Of a stretch of 5,380 nucleotides of DNA, positions 1 to 5,380 are shown in pieces. Position numbers and translations under genes: made by a program. Source of the stretch: Acidobacteriota bacterium (GTDB lineage: Bacteria; Acidobacteriota; Terriglobia; Acidiferrales; UBA7541); NCBI GenBank assembly GCA_003161495.1, contig PMOP01000355.1, positions 1-5,380 of the forward strand. The letters run 5' to 3'. How positions within the stretch are numbered: position 1 is the stretch's first letter; each line of letters opens with the position of its first letter. The notes under the pieces were generated by a model. The model was given only the letters and a program-made list of their open reading frames with translations. It was not told the origin of the DNA and ran no database searches.

Positions 1-38
1 TGTTTCCGTTGCTGGACCGGTTCCGGAAACCATCTTAA
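1..38 (+). CDS. Possible C-terminal tail of MreD (partial)
   Basis: Reading from base 3, the frame gives FPLLDRFRKPS and then TAA at 36-38. A hydrophobic stretch ending in a Leu-Asp-Arg and a short basic tail resembles the C-terminus of the rod-shape membrane protein MreD, which often directly precedes mrdA. Only eleven residues are visible, so the identity comes mostly from gene order. The other two frames also stay open for part of this stretch (stops near 104 and 154), but their translations look non-coding. Another upstream gene, or no gene, remains possible. Confidence 0.33.
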   Translation, partial: FPLLDRFRKPS

Positions 39-80
39 ATCCAGGCCTGCAACAGGGGTATCGGATACGCTCCCGCGATC

Positions 81-109
81 TTGCGCCTCCCGGATGCAAA
101 TGCTAGTGT
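81..109 (+). promoter_or_regulatory. Weak candidate sigma70-type promoter upstream of mrdA
   Basis: TTGCGC at 81-86 lies 17 bases before TAGTGT at 104-109, which is preceded by TGC and so forms an extended -10 (TGnTAnnnT). Each hexamer matches the consensus at only three of six positions. The optimal spacing, the TGn element and the 136-base gap after the possible mreD stop are the reasons to list it. If real, it would let mrdA-rodA be transcribed separately from upstream mre genes. Confidence 0.28.
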
Positions 110-147
110 GGACAATGTTTAGGTGTGGAGAAAACCTTCAAGGTGTG
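107..147 (+). repeat. Tandem DnaA-box-like 9-mers and an AGGTGTG direct repeat
   Basis: TGTGGACAA (107-115) is the reverse complement of TTGTCCACA, and TGTGGAGAA (124-132) of TTCTCCACA. Each is one mismatch from the classical DnaA box TTATCCACA. AGGTGTG occurs at 121-127 and again at 141-147, exactly 20 bases (about two helical turns) apart. The sites sit over or just after the candidate promoter, where a bound protein could regulate mrdA. Nothing here shows which protein, if any, binds; a chance GT-rich stretch is also possible. Confidence 0.3.
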
Positions 148-165
148 TGGTGTTGAGGACCGCAC

Positions 166-169
166 GGAG
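166..169 (+). promoter_or_regulatory. Ribosome binding site supporting the TTG start of mrdA
   Basis: GGAG at 166-169 stands five bases before TTG at 175. The next in-frame candidate, ATG at 190, has no purine-rich motif at a useful distance. An in-frame TGA at 154-156 leaves no earlier start. The site therefore favours TTG 175. Confidence 0.6.
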
Positions 170-174
170 TCGCT

Positions 175-2046
175 TTGGCCATCAGTTTAATGAACGATAA
201 ACGGCTGCCCACGGAACGGCTGGCCGTTGTTTCCTACGTCATCGTGGCAGTAATCGCGCTGCTGCTTTTTGGTTTCTGGAAGCTGCAGATCATCGATTCG
301 GATCGCTACGCGCAAATGGCCGAGCGCAATCGCGTGCGCTCGATTCCCATCATCGCGCCGCGCGGCTCAATGCTCGATCGCGAAGGCCGCGTCCTGGTTG
401 ACAATTATCCCTCCTTCAGCGTGCTGCTGTTGCGCGATGCTCCCGAACAAGTGGAAAAATATCTGCCGCAGATCGCCGACGGCCTGGGCATGACGCTCGA
501 GGAAGTGAAGCAGGAGATCGAAGCTTCGCGGGCCATGCCGAAATTCCAGCCGATCGTGATCAAGCCGGAAGCGAGTCCATCCGATATCGCATTCATCGAA
601 TCGCATCGCGTGGACATTCCCGTACTGGAAATGTTGATGGTGCACCGCCGCCGCTACCCGCACGGCGATATGCTTGCCAACGCCGTTGGCTACGTCGGTG
701 AAGTGAGCGCGGAGCAAGTGGATGCTTCCGATTCGAGCTTGAAACCCGGCGACATTGTCGGCAAAACGGGCCTGGAGCATCAATATAACGAAACGCTGAT
801 GGGCACGGACGGTTTGCGGCGTGTGATCGTCAACAGCATTGGCAAGGAAGTAGGGCGCCTCGAACAGAAGGACGCCATCCCGGGCAAGCCGATCCAATTG
901 ACGATCGACTACGATCTGCAAAATGTCGCGGACTCCTACATGGCCGATAAAGAAGGCGCGGTCGTGGCCATGGATCCGCGCACCGGGGAAATCCTGGCCA
1001 TGGTCAGCCGGCCTACATTTGATCCCAACGATTTCGCCATTCGCATTCCTAACGGCGAATGGCAGTCTCTCAATACAGATCCTCGGACTCCGTTGCTGAA
1101 TCGCGCCATCCAGGGACAACTCGCGCCGGGCTCGGTTTTCAAAATTGTGATGGCCACGGCGATGCTTGAGTCCAAGGATGTCCCGGAAAATTTCACCGCC
1201 TTTTGTCCGGGATCGGCGCAATTTTACGGACGAACATTCCATTGCTGGCGCCCGGCGGGACATGGCGTCGTCGATCTCCACAAGGCCATCGTGGATTCCT
1301 GCGACGTTTTTTTCTACACGCTTGGGCAGCGGCTTGGAATCGATGAGATCCATAAATATGGCACTGCCCTTGGCCTGGGCCGGCGCACCGGCATCGACTT
1401 GCCCGGCGAGGAACCCGGCCTGATGCCGTCCGAAGAATGGGTCCAGCGCGTTTACCACCACAAATGGTATGCAGGGGAAACGATTTCCGTGTCGATCGGG
1501 CAGGGCTCCGTTACCGTCACCCCGCTTCAACTGGCGCGCATGATCGGGGCAGTAGCCAGCGGCGGCGACTTGCCGCAGCCTCACCTCTTGAAGAATCTCA
1601 ATGCGAAGATGGAACGCTATCCTCTTGCCGAGGACACGGTTGAGGAAGTCACGCAGGGAATGTACGGCGTCATCAACGAGGGCGGCACGGGAGCGAGCCT
1701 GAAACTTCAGAATATCGAGTTCTCGGGAAAATCCGGAACGGCGCAATTAATGAGTTACGGCGCGGGAAGCAAGATGGGACAAAAAGGGAAAGAAACGAAT
1801 GGCTGGTTCGTGGGCTACGCGCCGCGGCGCAATCCGGAAATTGTGGTTGCGGCCGTCATTCAGGGCAGCAGCGAGCATGGCGGAACAACGGCGGGACCTG
1901 TCGTACGCGACATTGTGAAAGCGTACTACGATAAGAAGAGCGGCATAAAAATTCAGGAGTATACGGCGAAGAAGGAGGACCGGCCGAAAGTAATGCCGAC
2001 CTCCGTGGACGATCCATCTGTTACGCAGGATCTGCCCAGCCGGTAA
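175..2046 (+). CDS. mrdA: Penicillin-binding protein 2 (peptidoglycan D,D-transpeptidase, elongasome)
   Basis: This class B PBP cross-links peptidoglycan stem peptides in the lateral wall and works with the RodA glycosyltransferase encoded next. The 623 residues are close to E. coli PBP2 (633). Residues 1-15 are cytoplasmic, ~16-36 form a single membrane anchor, and the rest is periplasmic. The PBP dimer/pedestal region begins with APRGSMLDREGR (~61-72). The transpeptidase domain has the active-site S320-V-F-K323 (SxxK), S375-C-D377 (SxN box with Asp, as in E. coli PBP2, SAD) and K519-S-G-T (KTG box). WYAGETISVSIGQG (~431-444) is also typical of the family. The last ~35 residues are a charged tail. 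I chose TTG 175 because of the GGAG five bases upstream; ATG 190 would shorten the protein by five residues without touching a domain. rodA follows after 15 bases, so the two are almost certainly co-transcribed. No truncation or missing catalytic residue is seen. Confidence 0.96.
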   Translation: MAISLMNDKRLPTERLAVVSYVIVAVIALLLFGFWKLQIIDSDRYAQMAERNRVRSIPIIAPRGSMLDREGRVLVDNYPSFSVLLLRDAPEQVEKYLPQIADGLGMTLEEVKQEIEASRAMPKFQPIVIKPEASPSDIAFIESHRVDIPVLEMLMVHRRRYPHGDMLANAVGYVGEVSAEQVDASDSSLKPGDIVGKTGLEHQYNETLMGTDGLRRVIVNSIGKEVGRLEQKDAIPGKPIQLTIDYDLQNVADSYMADKEGAVVAMDPRTGEILAMVSRPTFDPNDFAIRIPNGEWQSLNTDPRTPLLNRAIQGQLAPGSVFKIVMATAMLESKDVPENFTAFCPGSAQFYGRTFHCWRPAGHGVVDLHKAIVDSCDVFFYTLGQRLGIDEIHKYGTALGLGRRTGIDLPGEEPGLMPSEEWVQRVYHHKWYAGETISVSIGQGSVTVTPLQLARMIGAVASGGDLPQPHLLKNLNAKMERYPLAEDTVEEVTQGMYGVINEGGTGASLKLQNIEFSGKSGTAQLMSYGAGSKMGQKGKETNGWFVGYAPRRNPEIVVAAVIQGSSEHGGTTAGPVVRDIVKAYYDKKSGIKIQEYTAKKEDRPKVMPTSVDDPSVTQDLPSR

Positions 2047-2061
2047 ACAGGTAAACATTCG

Positions 2062-3150
2062 ATGCAAAAGGGAACGAGTGTCCGCGATTATGATTGGTGG
2101 CTGCTGGCGATTGCGCTCGCCATCTGCGGCGTCGGCGTCCTTGAAATTTGGTCCGCGACGCACACGAGCCATCTCGCGGGCATGCACACGCACCAGATGG
2201 AATGGATCGGACTTGGTTTTATTTTGATGCTGGCGCTCTCCCGCCTGGACTACCACACCATCATGGATCAGGCTCCCATTTTGTATTTGATCGCGATCAT
2301 CGCGCTGATCGCGGTGTTAGCCATGGGTCACACACGCTTCGGAGCCAAGCGCTGGCTGCCCATCCTGGGCGGTCTTTTGCAGGTGTCAGAACTGGTGAAG
2401 TTGATTATAATAGTGGTGCTGGCGCGCTTCTTTTCGGAAGTGCGTACGGAACAACTGAGTCTGGCGGATTTGATCAAGGCCGCGGCGTTGATGGGTTTGC
2501 CGCTCGCGCTGATCATGCTGCAGCCGGACCTGGGAACAGCCCTGGTGCTTGTCCCGCTCGCGGCCGTCGGGGCTTATCTTGCGGGCTTGCAGTGGAAACA
2601 TTCCCTGGCCATTCTTACGCTGGCCGCGGTCATGGTTCCGGTGGGTTATCATTTTCTTAAGCCCTACCAGAGAGAACGTGTTACAACATTCCTGCGTCCG
2701 GAAGATGATCCCCGCGGGGCAGGCTATCAGATCCTGCAATCGAAGATCGCCGTGGGATCGGGCGGATTTTGGGGGAAGGGGCTTGGCAACGGGAGCCAGA
2801 ATCAATTAGGCTTCGTGCCGGTCCGCTACTCGGATTTTATCCTGGCGGCGCTCGCGGAAGAGCTCGGATTTGCGGGAGTCTTCGTTGCGCTGCTTTTGTA
2901 TATGTTCCTGCTGTTGCGTCTGGTTCAGAACGCCCAGCGCGCGCACGATCGAGCGGGCATGTTTCTGGTCATGGGCGTGGCGGCAGTGTTAGGTTTTCAT
3001 GTCCTGGTGAATGTGGCCATGGTGATTGGTTTTATGCCGGTCACCGGTATTCCGCTGCCGTTGATGAGTTATGGCGGATCGGCCACATTGTTTGTGTTTT
3101 TGGCATTAGGGCTGGTGATGAACGTGCGTCTCCGGCGTTTCGTCAACTAA
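2062..3150 (+). CDS. rodA: RodA, SEDS-family peptidoglycan glycosyltransferase
   Basis: RodA polymerises lipid II into glycan strands during rod elongation and forms a complex with PBP2, encoded 15 bases upstream. The 362-residue product is strongly hydrophobic with about ten membrane segments, the usual size and topology. Motifs align with E. coli RodA: IWSAT after the first helix (~29-33), GAKRW (94-98), QPDLGT (154-159), DDPRGAGYQILQSKIAVGSG in the large external loop, RYSDF with D258 at the position of the essential E. coli D262, and PLMSYGGSA near the C-terminus (333-341). These separate it from a generic transporter; the mrdA neighbour argues for RodA over its paralogue FtsW. One deviation is Q107-V-S-E, where the family usually has QPSE. 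The start is ATG 2062, with only a weak AGG at 2049-2051, so translation may be partly coupled to mrdA. The function is well supported by homology; activity is inferred. Confidence 0.96.
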   Translation: MQKGTSVRDYDWWLLAIALAICGVGVLEIWSATHTSHLAGMHTHQMEWIGLGFILMLALSRLDYHTIMDQAPILYLIAIIALIAVLAMGHTRFGAKRWLPILGGLLQVSELVKLIIIVVLARFFSEVRTEQLSLADLIKAAALMGLPLALIMLQPDLGTALVLVPLAAVGAYLAGLQWKHSLAILTLAAVMVPVGYHFLKPYQRERVTTFLRPEDDPRGAGYQILQSKIAVGSGGFWGKGLGNGSQNQLGFVPVRYSDFILAALAEELGFAGVFVALLLYMFLLLRLVQNAQRAHDRAGMFLVMGVAAVLGFHVLVNVAMVIGFMPVTGIPLPLMSYGGSATLFVFLALGLVMNVRLRRFVN

Positions 3151-3280
3151 GCCAGTGGCATTGCTTTCCGGCCCGCGCCGCCCCTTTCAAGAAGCGAACG
3201 GCCCGCCGGCAAGAAACAAAAATTTTGGAGCGAGGCAAGTGCCCAGCGGAAGAGACAATTTAATCTCAGCTTCCCCGGCC

Positions 3281-3313
3281 GTCCCGCGTTTTGGGACCGA
3301 GCGTACCTTTTTT
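3281..3313 (+). other. Weak hairpin followed by a detached T-run
   Basis: GTCCC (3281-3285) pairs with GGGAC (3293-3297) across a seven-base loop. Six T's follow only at 3308-3313, ten bases after the stem. A five-base stem separated from its T-run is a poor Rho-independent terminator. It could be partial termination after rodA, leader structure of rng, or chance. Confidence 0.2.
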
Positions 3314-3375
3314 AGCGCGAGCTCTAACTGCAGCCCGCGCCCGGTGCGCCATGCCGAAGTGCGGCCATGCCCTCC

Positions 3376-3381
3376 GAGGAG
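3376..3381 (+). promoter_or_regulatory. Strong ribosome binding site of rng
   Basis: GAGGAG lies five bases before ATG 3387. This decides the start against the in-frame ATG at 3351, which has no such motif and would add twelve residues (MPKCGHALRGVF) before the point where RNase G homology begins. Confidence 0.8.
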
Positions 3382-3386
3382 TTTTC

Positions 3387-5380
3387 ATGTCGAAGGAGCT
3401 AGTGATCTCCGCGACCCAGCACGAAACCCGGGTCGCGATTATGGAAGATGGACAGCTTTGTGAAATTTACATCGAACGGGAAAAAGAATTTGCTCTAGTT
3501 GGAAGCCTTTACAAGGGCCGGGTCACCAGAGTCCTTCCGGGTATGCAGTCGGCCTTCGTTGACATTGGCCTCGATAGCGACGCCTTCCTGTACGTCAGCG
3601 ATTTTCTGGAACATCTCGAGGAATACGACCACGTTGCTCCGGTCGAGCCCAAGTTCCGCAAGCCGGAACCGAGGAGCGGCGAAGTGTTTCCGCCGTCGAC
3701 GACCAATGGCGGCGTGGTTTCCGCGCCCGTGGTCCGTGTCCCGGAACCGGTAGCGGCGGCGCCTGCGGAGCATTTTGAGCCGCGTGAACACGCCGCGCCC
3801 GTTGAGCATGTGGACGCAGTTCCCGTCATCACGCCTCTTGCAGGCGAGACGTTTCAAGTTGCCGCCGCAAGCCATGCGGTTGCCTCCGAAGGCGGCGTTC
3901 AGCCCGCGGCCCCGATGCATCGCACGCAGCATCCTCCGTTCCCGCCTAGAAATGATCGCGGGCGCGGCGGCTTTGGCAATCGCGGCGGGCAGGGCGGACG
4001 CAACAAACGCTGGGGACGGCCCGGCGGCCAGGTAGGACGCGGCGGACGAGATCGCCGGCCGCCCGGGCGCGATTTGCCGCAATCCAAGTACGCTTCGCCG
4101 GCGGACTCCCGGCCGCGCGAATCGAAACCTTATGAAGCGCCTTCCGCGGATTTCGAGCCGGTGATTCTGCCGGGCGAATCGCTCTCCATTTTCAAGGAGC
4201 GCGCTGCGTCCGGTCCCTCGGCGTCTTCGGCTCCGCATTCTTCTTTCGGTGCTGAGACTTCTGCGGTGCCGCCCGCTTCGCGCACGTTCACGGATGAAGA
4301 AATTTCCGCGGGCTTGCCGGGAGCGCTCTTCACTACTCCGTCTGCAGTGCGTTCGGAAGAGCACGAAACTTCCGGCGCGGATTTGAGGACCGAAACTTTC
4401 GCCGGTGCGCCGGATTATGCCGCCGCTTCGCCGGACGCCAAAAAAGATATCGCTCACGATCTCGACAGTCTCGATGCCGAAACAGGGCCGGCGATGATCA
4501 CGGATGCGCATGCCTCGGACCTTTCCGAAGAGGAAGTAACCTCGCTCAGCCAACAGTTGATCGAAGCCAAGCACGAAGAAGCGCAGGCCGATGCCGAAGA
4601 GCGCTCCGAGGCTGTCGAAGCCGTCGCCGAATCGTACGTCGAACCGGCCGAACTCGAGGAGTTGCAGGAAGCGCTGGACACCGATCAGGACACGGATCAG
4701 GAAAGTGATCGGGAAAGTGACCAGGAAGACGATCACGAGGACGCGGCGGAAGAGGCCGACGCTCTTGCCGACGAAATGCATGACGTAGCGCTGGCGGCGG
4801 AGGCGTCTCCGGGGCTAGCCGGCGCGGAAGGGCACGAAGGAAATCGCGTGGATGGCCATGCGGAAGAGCACTTGGAAGGGCACGAAGCGGATCACGGCGA
4901 AGGGCACGCGGAGTTGCCGGGAGAAGAGCACGGGGAAGAACACGCGGAATCGCACGAAGGATTCAACGCCGCCGCCGAGGCGCCGCATGCGGGCGAAGGA
5001 CAACCGCCCACGAGCGCGCGCATTTCCGAACAGCCGCGCGCGCGCTTTCAGCGTCCCATGCGCCGCGGGAATCGCCCGCAGCGCGGAGGGCGCCCCGGCG
5101 GGCGTCCGCATCGTCCGCCGCAGCACGGGCATCCGCGGCACGAACAGCACCGCCGCCCGCAGCTCATTTCCGAAATGCTGAAGGCCGGAGAGGAAATCAT
5201 TGTTCAAATTGCAAAAGAACCACTTGGTAAAAAAGGAGCGCGCATCACGAGCCACGTTGCGCTGCCCGGCCGCTTCCTCGTCTACATGCCCACGGTCGAT
5301 CATATCGGCGTTTCGCGCCGCATCGGCTCCGCGGAAGACCGCTCGCGCCTGCGCCGCCTCGTGACCGAAGCCAAGGGAAC
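3387..5380 (+). CDS. rng: Ribonuclease G (Rne/Rng family) with giant S1-domain insertion; 3' end beyond window
   Basis: RNase E/G enzymes are endoribonucleases that cut AU-rich single-stranded RNA, process rRNA and start mRNA decay. The 664 visible codons are open with no stop. Residues 1-81 closely follow E. coli RNase G: SATQHETRVA, EIYIERE, then the S1 strands LYKGRVTRVLPGMQSAFVDI and FLYVSDF. The match resumes at ~592 with MLKAGEEIIVQIAKEPLGKK, GARITSHVALPGRFLVYMP and HIGVSRRI, the end of S1 and the entry to the next domain. Motifs such as ETRVA, KGRV and RVLPGMQ favour RNase G over RNase E. About 510 residues of low-complexity sequence separate the halves where E. coli RNase G has a ~25-residue loop. 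The 5' sensor, catalytic aspartates and zinc-link cysteines lie beyond 5380, so activity cannot be judged here. The start is ATG 3387, preceded by GAGGAG. Both flanks are in one uninterrupted frame, so a frameshift or separate gene is unlikely. Confidence 0.93.
   Translation, partial: MSKELVISATQHETRVAIMEDGQLCEIYIEREKEFALVGSLYKGRVTRVLPGMQSAFVDIGLDSDAFLYVSDFLEHLEEYDHVAPVEPKFRKPEPRSGEVFPPSTTNGGVVSAPVVRVPEPVAAAPAEHFEPREHAAPVEHVDAVPVITPLAGETFQVAAASHAVASEGGVQPAAPMHRTQHPPFPPRNDRGRGGFGNRGGQGGRNKRWGRPGGQVGRGGRDRRPPGRDLPQSKYASPADSRPRESKPYEAPSADFEPVILPGESLSIFKERAASGPSASSAPHSSFGAETSAVPPASRTFTDEEISAGLPGALFTTPSAVRSEEHETSGADLRTETFAGAPDYAAASPDAKKDIAHDLDSLDAETGPAMITDAHASDLSEEEVTSLSQQLIEAKHEEAQADAEERSEAVEAVAESYVEPAELEELQEALDTDQDTDQESDRESDQEDDHEDAAEEADALADEMHDVALAAEASPGLAGAEGHEGNRVDGHAEEHLEGHEADHGEGHAELPGEEHGEEHAESHEGFNAAAEAPHAGEGQPPTSARISEQPRARFQRPMRRGNRPQRGGRPGGRPHRPPQHGHPRHEQHRRPQLISEMLKAGEEIIVQIAKEPLGKKGARITSHVALPGRFLVYMPTVDHIGVSRRIGSAEDRSRLRRLVTEAKG
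3948..4070 (+). other. Arg/Gly-rich (RGG-like) box in the RNase insertion
   Basis: Residues 188-228 contain 15 Gly and 12 Arg in 41 positions, with elements such as RGRGGFGNRGGQGGR and GRGGRDRR and no acidic residue except two Asp. Boxes of this kind bind RNA non-specifically and promote condensation in many RNA-binding proteins. An RNA-contact role next to an S1 domain is a reasonable inference, not shown. Confidence 0.75.
4518..4676 (+). other. Acidic, probably helical segment of the insertion
   Basis: Residues 378-430 (DLSEEEVTSLSQQLIEAKHE onward to LEELQEAL) are rich in Glu, Ala and Leu with hydrophobics at roughly three- to four-residue intervals, and are broken only by a Pro near 418. 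This suggests one or two amphipathic helices or a short coiled coil, making it the best candidate within the insertion for a protein-binding element. No partner can be named. Confidence 0.45.
4677..4736 (+). repeat. Acidic tetrapeptide repeat, 12-base unit, five copies
   Basis: Residues 431-450 read as five four-residue units: DTDQ, DTDQ, ESDR, ESDQ, EDDH. The DNA period is 12 bases, and the first two units differ by one base (gacaccgatcag, gacacggatcag). Consensus is (D/E)(T/S)D(Q/R). The near-identity suggests recent duplication by slippage. Further acidic residues follow to ~463. Confidence 0.8.
4827..4958 (+). repeat. His/Glu tetrapeptide repeat, 12-base unit, eleven registers
   Basis: Residues 481-524 divide into eleven four-residue units with consensus E-(G/E)-H-(E/A/G). 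Histidines stand at 483, 491, 495, 499, 503, 507, 515, 519 and 523, all in one four-residue register; only units with Arg487 and Pro511 at that position lack His. Units such as gaagggcac and gaagagcac recur with a 12-base period. If helical, the histidines would lie near one face; such His arrays often bind Zn, Ni or Cu, or respond to pH. That role is inferred. Confidence 0.85.
5037..5156 (+). other. Second basic box (Arg/Gly/Pro/His) closing the RNase insertion
   Basis: Residues 551-590 include RARFQRPMRRGNRPQRGGR, GGRPHRPP and HGHPRHEQHRR, with a single acidic residue. It lies directly before the S1 fold resumes at ~592. With the Arg/Gly box at 188-228 it brackets the acidic middle, so the insertion begins and ends with RNA-binding-type sequence near the S1 core. 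Confidence 0.7.

Larger units (their letters stand above)
3151..3386 (+). other. Intergenic gap and probable leader of rng
   Basis: This 236-base gap between the rodA stop and the rng start holds no convincing gene. A frame open from 3155 to 3463 runs into rng and gives a Pro/Arg/Ser-rich protein without recognisable motifs or a ribosome binding site, so I treat it as chance. I found no -10/-35 pair with acceptable spacing and no standard intrinsic terminator. A small hairpin at 3281-3297 with a detached T-run is listed separately. The stretch may be a long 5' leader of rng, as rne in E. coli has a long autoregulatory leader, but the sequence does not prove this. Confidence 0.5.
3630..5159 (+). 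other. ~510-residue low-complexity insertion inside the RNase G S1 domain
   Basis: This covers residues ~82-591 of the RNase. It enters after FLEHLEEYD, following the third S1 strand, and leaves just before QLISEMLKAG, which leads into the fourth. This is the loop between strands 3 and 4 of the OB-fold, so the fold could close around it. Composition changes in blocks: Pro/Ala/Val linker (82-187), Arg/Gly box (188-228), Ser/Ala/Pro linker (229-~377), acidic helix (378-430), acidic repeat (431-450), His/Glu repeat (481-524) and a basic box (551-590). I see no globular domain, signal peptide, membrane segment or mobile-element motif in it. Disorder is inferred from composition. Confidence 0.85.

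Noticed and set aside
2..30. Inverted repeat GTTTCCG (2-8) / CGGAAAC (24-30), with palindrome TTCCGGAA at 21-28
   Set aside because: There is no T-run after it, so it is not an intrinsic terminator, and it lies inside the possible mreD tail. Too little context to claim a site.
367..1746. 459-codon open frame on the minus strand
   Set aside because: It is antisense to mrdA, whose motifs are unambiguous. The translation is Arg/His-rich without recognisable motifs.
1747..2256. 169-codon open frame on the minus strand across the mrdA-rodA junction
   Set aside because: It overlaps two well-supported genes antisense, with no motif and no sign of a promoter.
3155..3463. 102-codon + strand frame between rodA and rng
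   Set aside because: It has no ribosome binding site or motif, overlaps the start of rng in another frame, and has the Pro/Arg/Ser-rich composition of random GC-rich DNA.
3495..4781. 428-codon open frame on the minus strand, with an apparently hydrophobic Phe/Val/Ile-rich N-terminus
   Set aside because: It is antisense to the rng insertion. Complements of the Asp/Glu codons GAT/GAC/GAA read as Ile/Val/Phe, which explains the membrane-like start, and GC-rich third positions suppress stops. The + strand frame has clear RNase G homology on both sides.
4827..4958. 12-base repeat considered as a CRISPR array
   Set aside because: The units are contiguous and degenerate, keep the reading frame and have no spacers; this is a coding tandem repeat.
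3630..5159. Insertion read as a mobile element, intein or separate gene inside rng
   Set aside because: I see no intein splice-junction residues (Cys/Ser start, His-Asn end), no transposase or endonuclease motif, no flanking terminal repeats, and no stop or restart. Composition-graded low complexity fits an expanded disordered loop better.
4815..5303. 162-codon minus-strand frame and matching + strand frame at 4852-5181
   Set aside because: Both are shadows of the His/Glu and Arg-rich repeats of rng; their own low complexity mirrors the 12-base period.

Overview
The window carries cell-elongation genes followed by the 5' part of an RNase G gene, all on the + strand of GC-rich DNA. The order is a possible mreD tail, mrdA (PBP2), rodA, then rng (cut off by the window end). 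The gene order, the GC-rich codon use and the very large internal insertion in the RNase make me lean towards a soil-type Acidobacteriota. This rests on recalled gene neighbourhoods, not a search, so treat the phylum as a hypothesis.

Region by region: bases 1-38 can encode the last residues of an upstream protein, most plausibly MreD. Bases 39-174 hold a weak candidate extended -10 promoter, two DnaA-box-like 9-mers and a short direct repeat, then a good Shine-Dalgarno before a TTG start. mrdA (175-2046) encodes a full-length class B penicillin-binding protein with all transpeptidase motifs. rodA (2062-3150) follows after 15 bases and encodes the SEDS glycosyltransferase that works with PBP2. 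Together they make a complete elongasome synthase pair that builds lateral-wall peptidoglycan. A 236-base gap without a convincing gene (3151-3386) precedes rng (3387 to beyond 5380).

The most unusual object is the RNase. Its first ~81 residues match the start of RNase G and the first strands of its S1 domain. Residues ~592-664 match the rest of that S1 domain and what follows. Between them lie about 510 residues of low-complexity, probably disordered sequence, where E. coli RNase G has a loop of roughly 25 residues. The insertion is ordered in blocks: Pro/Ala/Val-rich linker, Arg/Gly box, Ser/Ala/Pro linker, acidic predicted helix, acidic tetrapeptide repeats, a His/Glu tetrapeptide repeat with His in strict 4-residue register, and a second Arg/Gly/Pro/His basic box. 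The reading frame stays open throughout, so this looks like a real protein and not a frameshift artefact. The RNase catalytic domain and zinc-link cysteines lie beyond the window.

Shape genes next to an RNase G gene recall E. coli, where rng (once cafA) lies just downstream of mreBCD.
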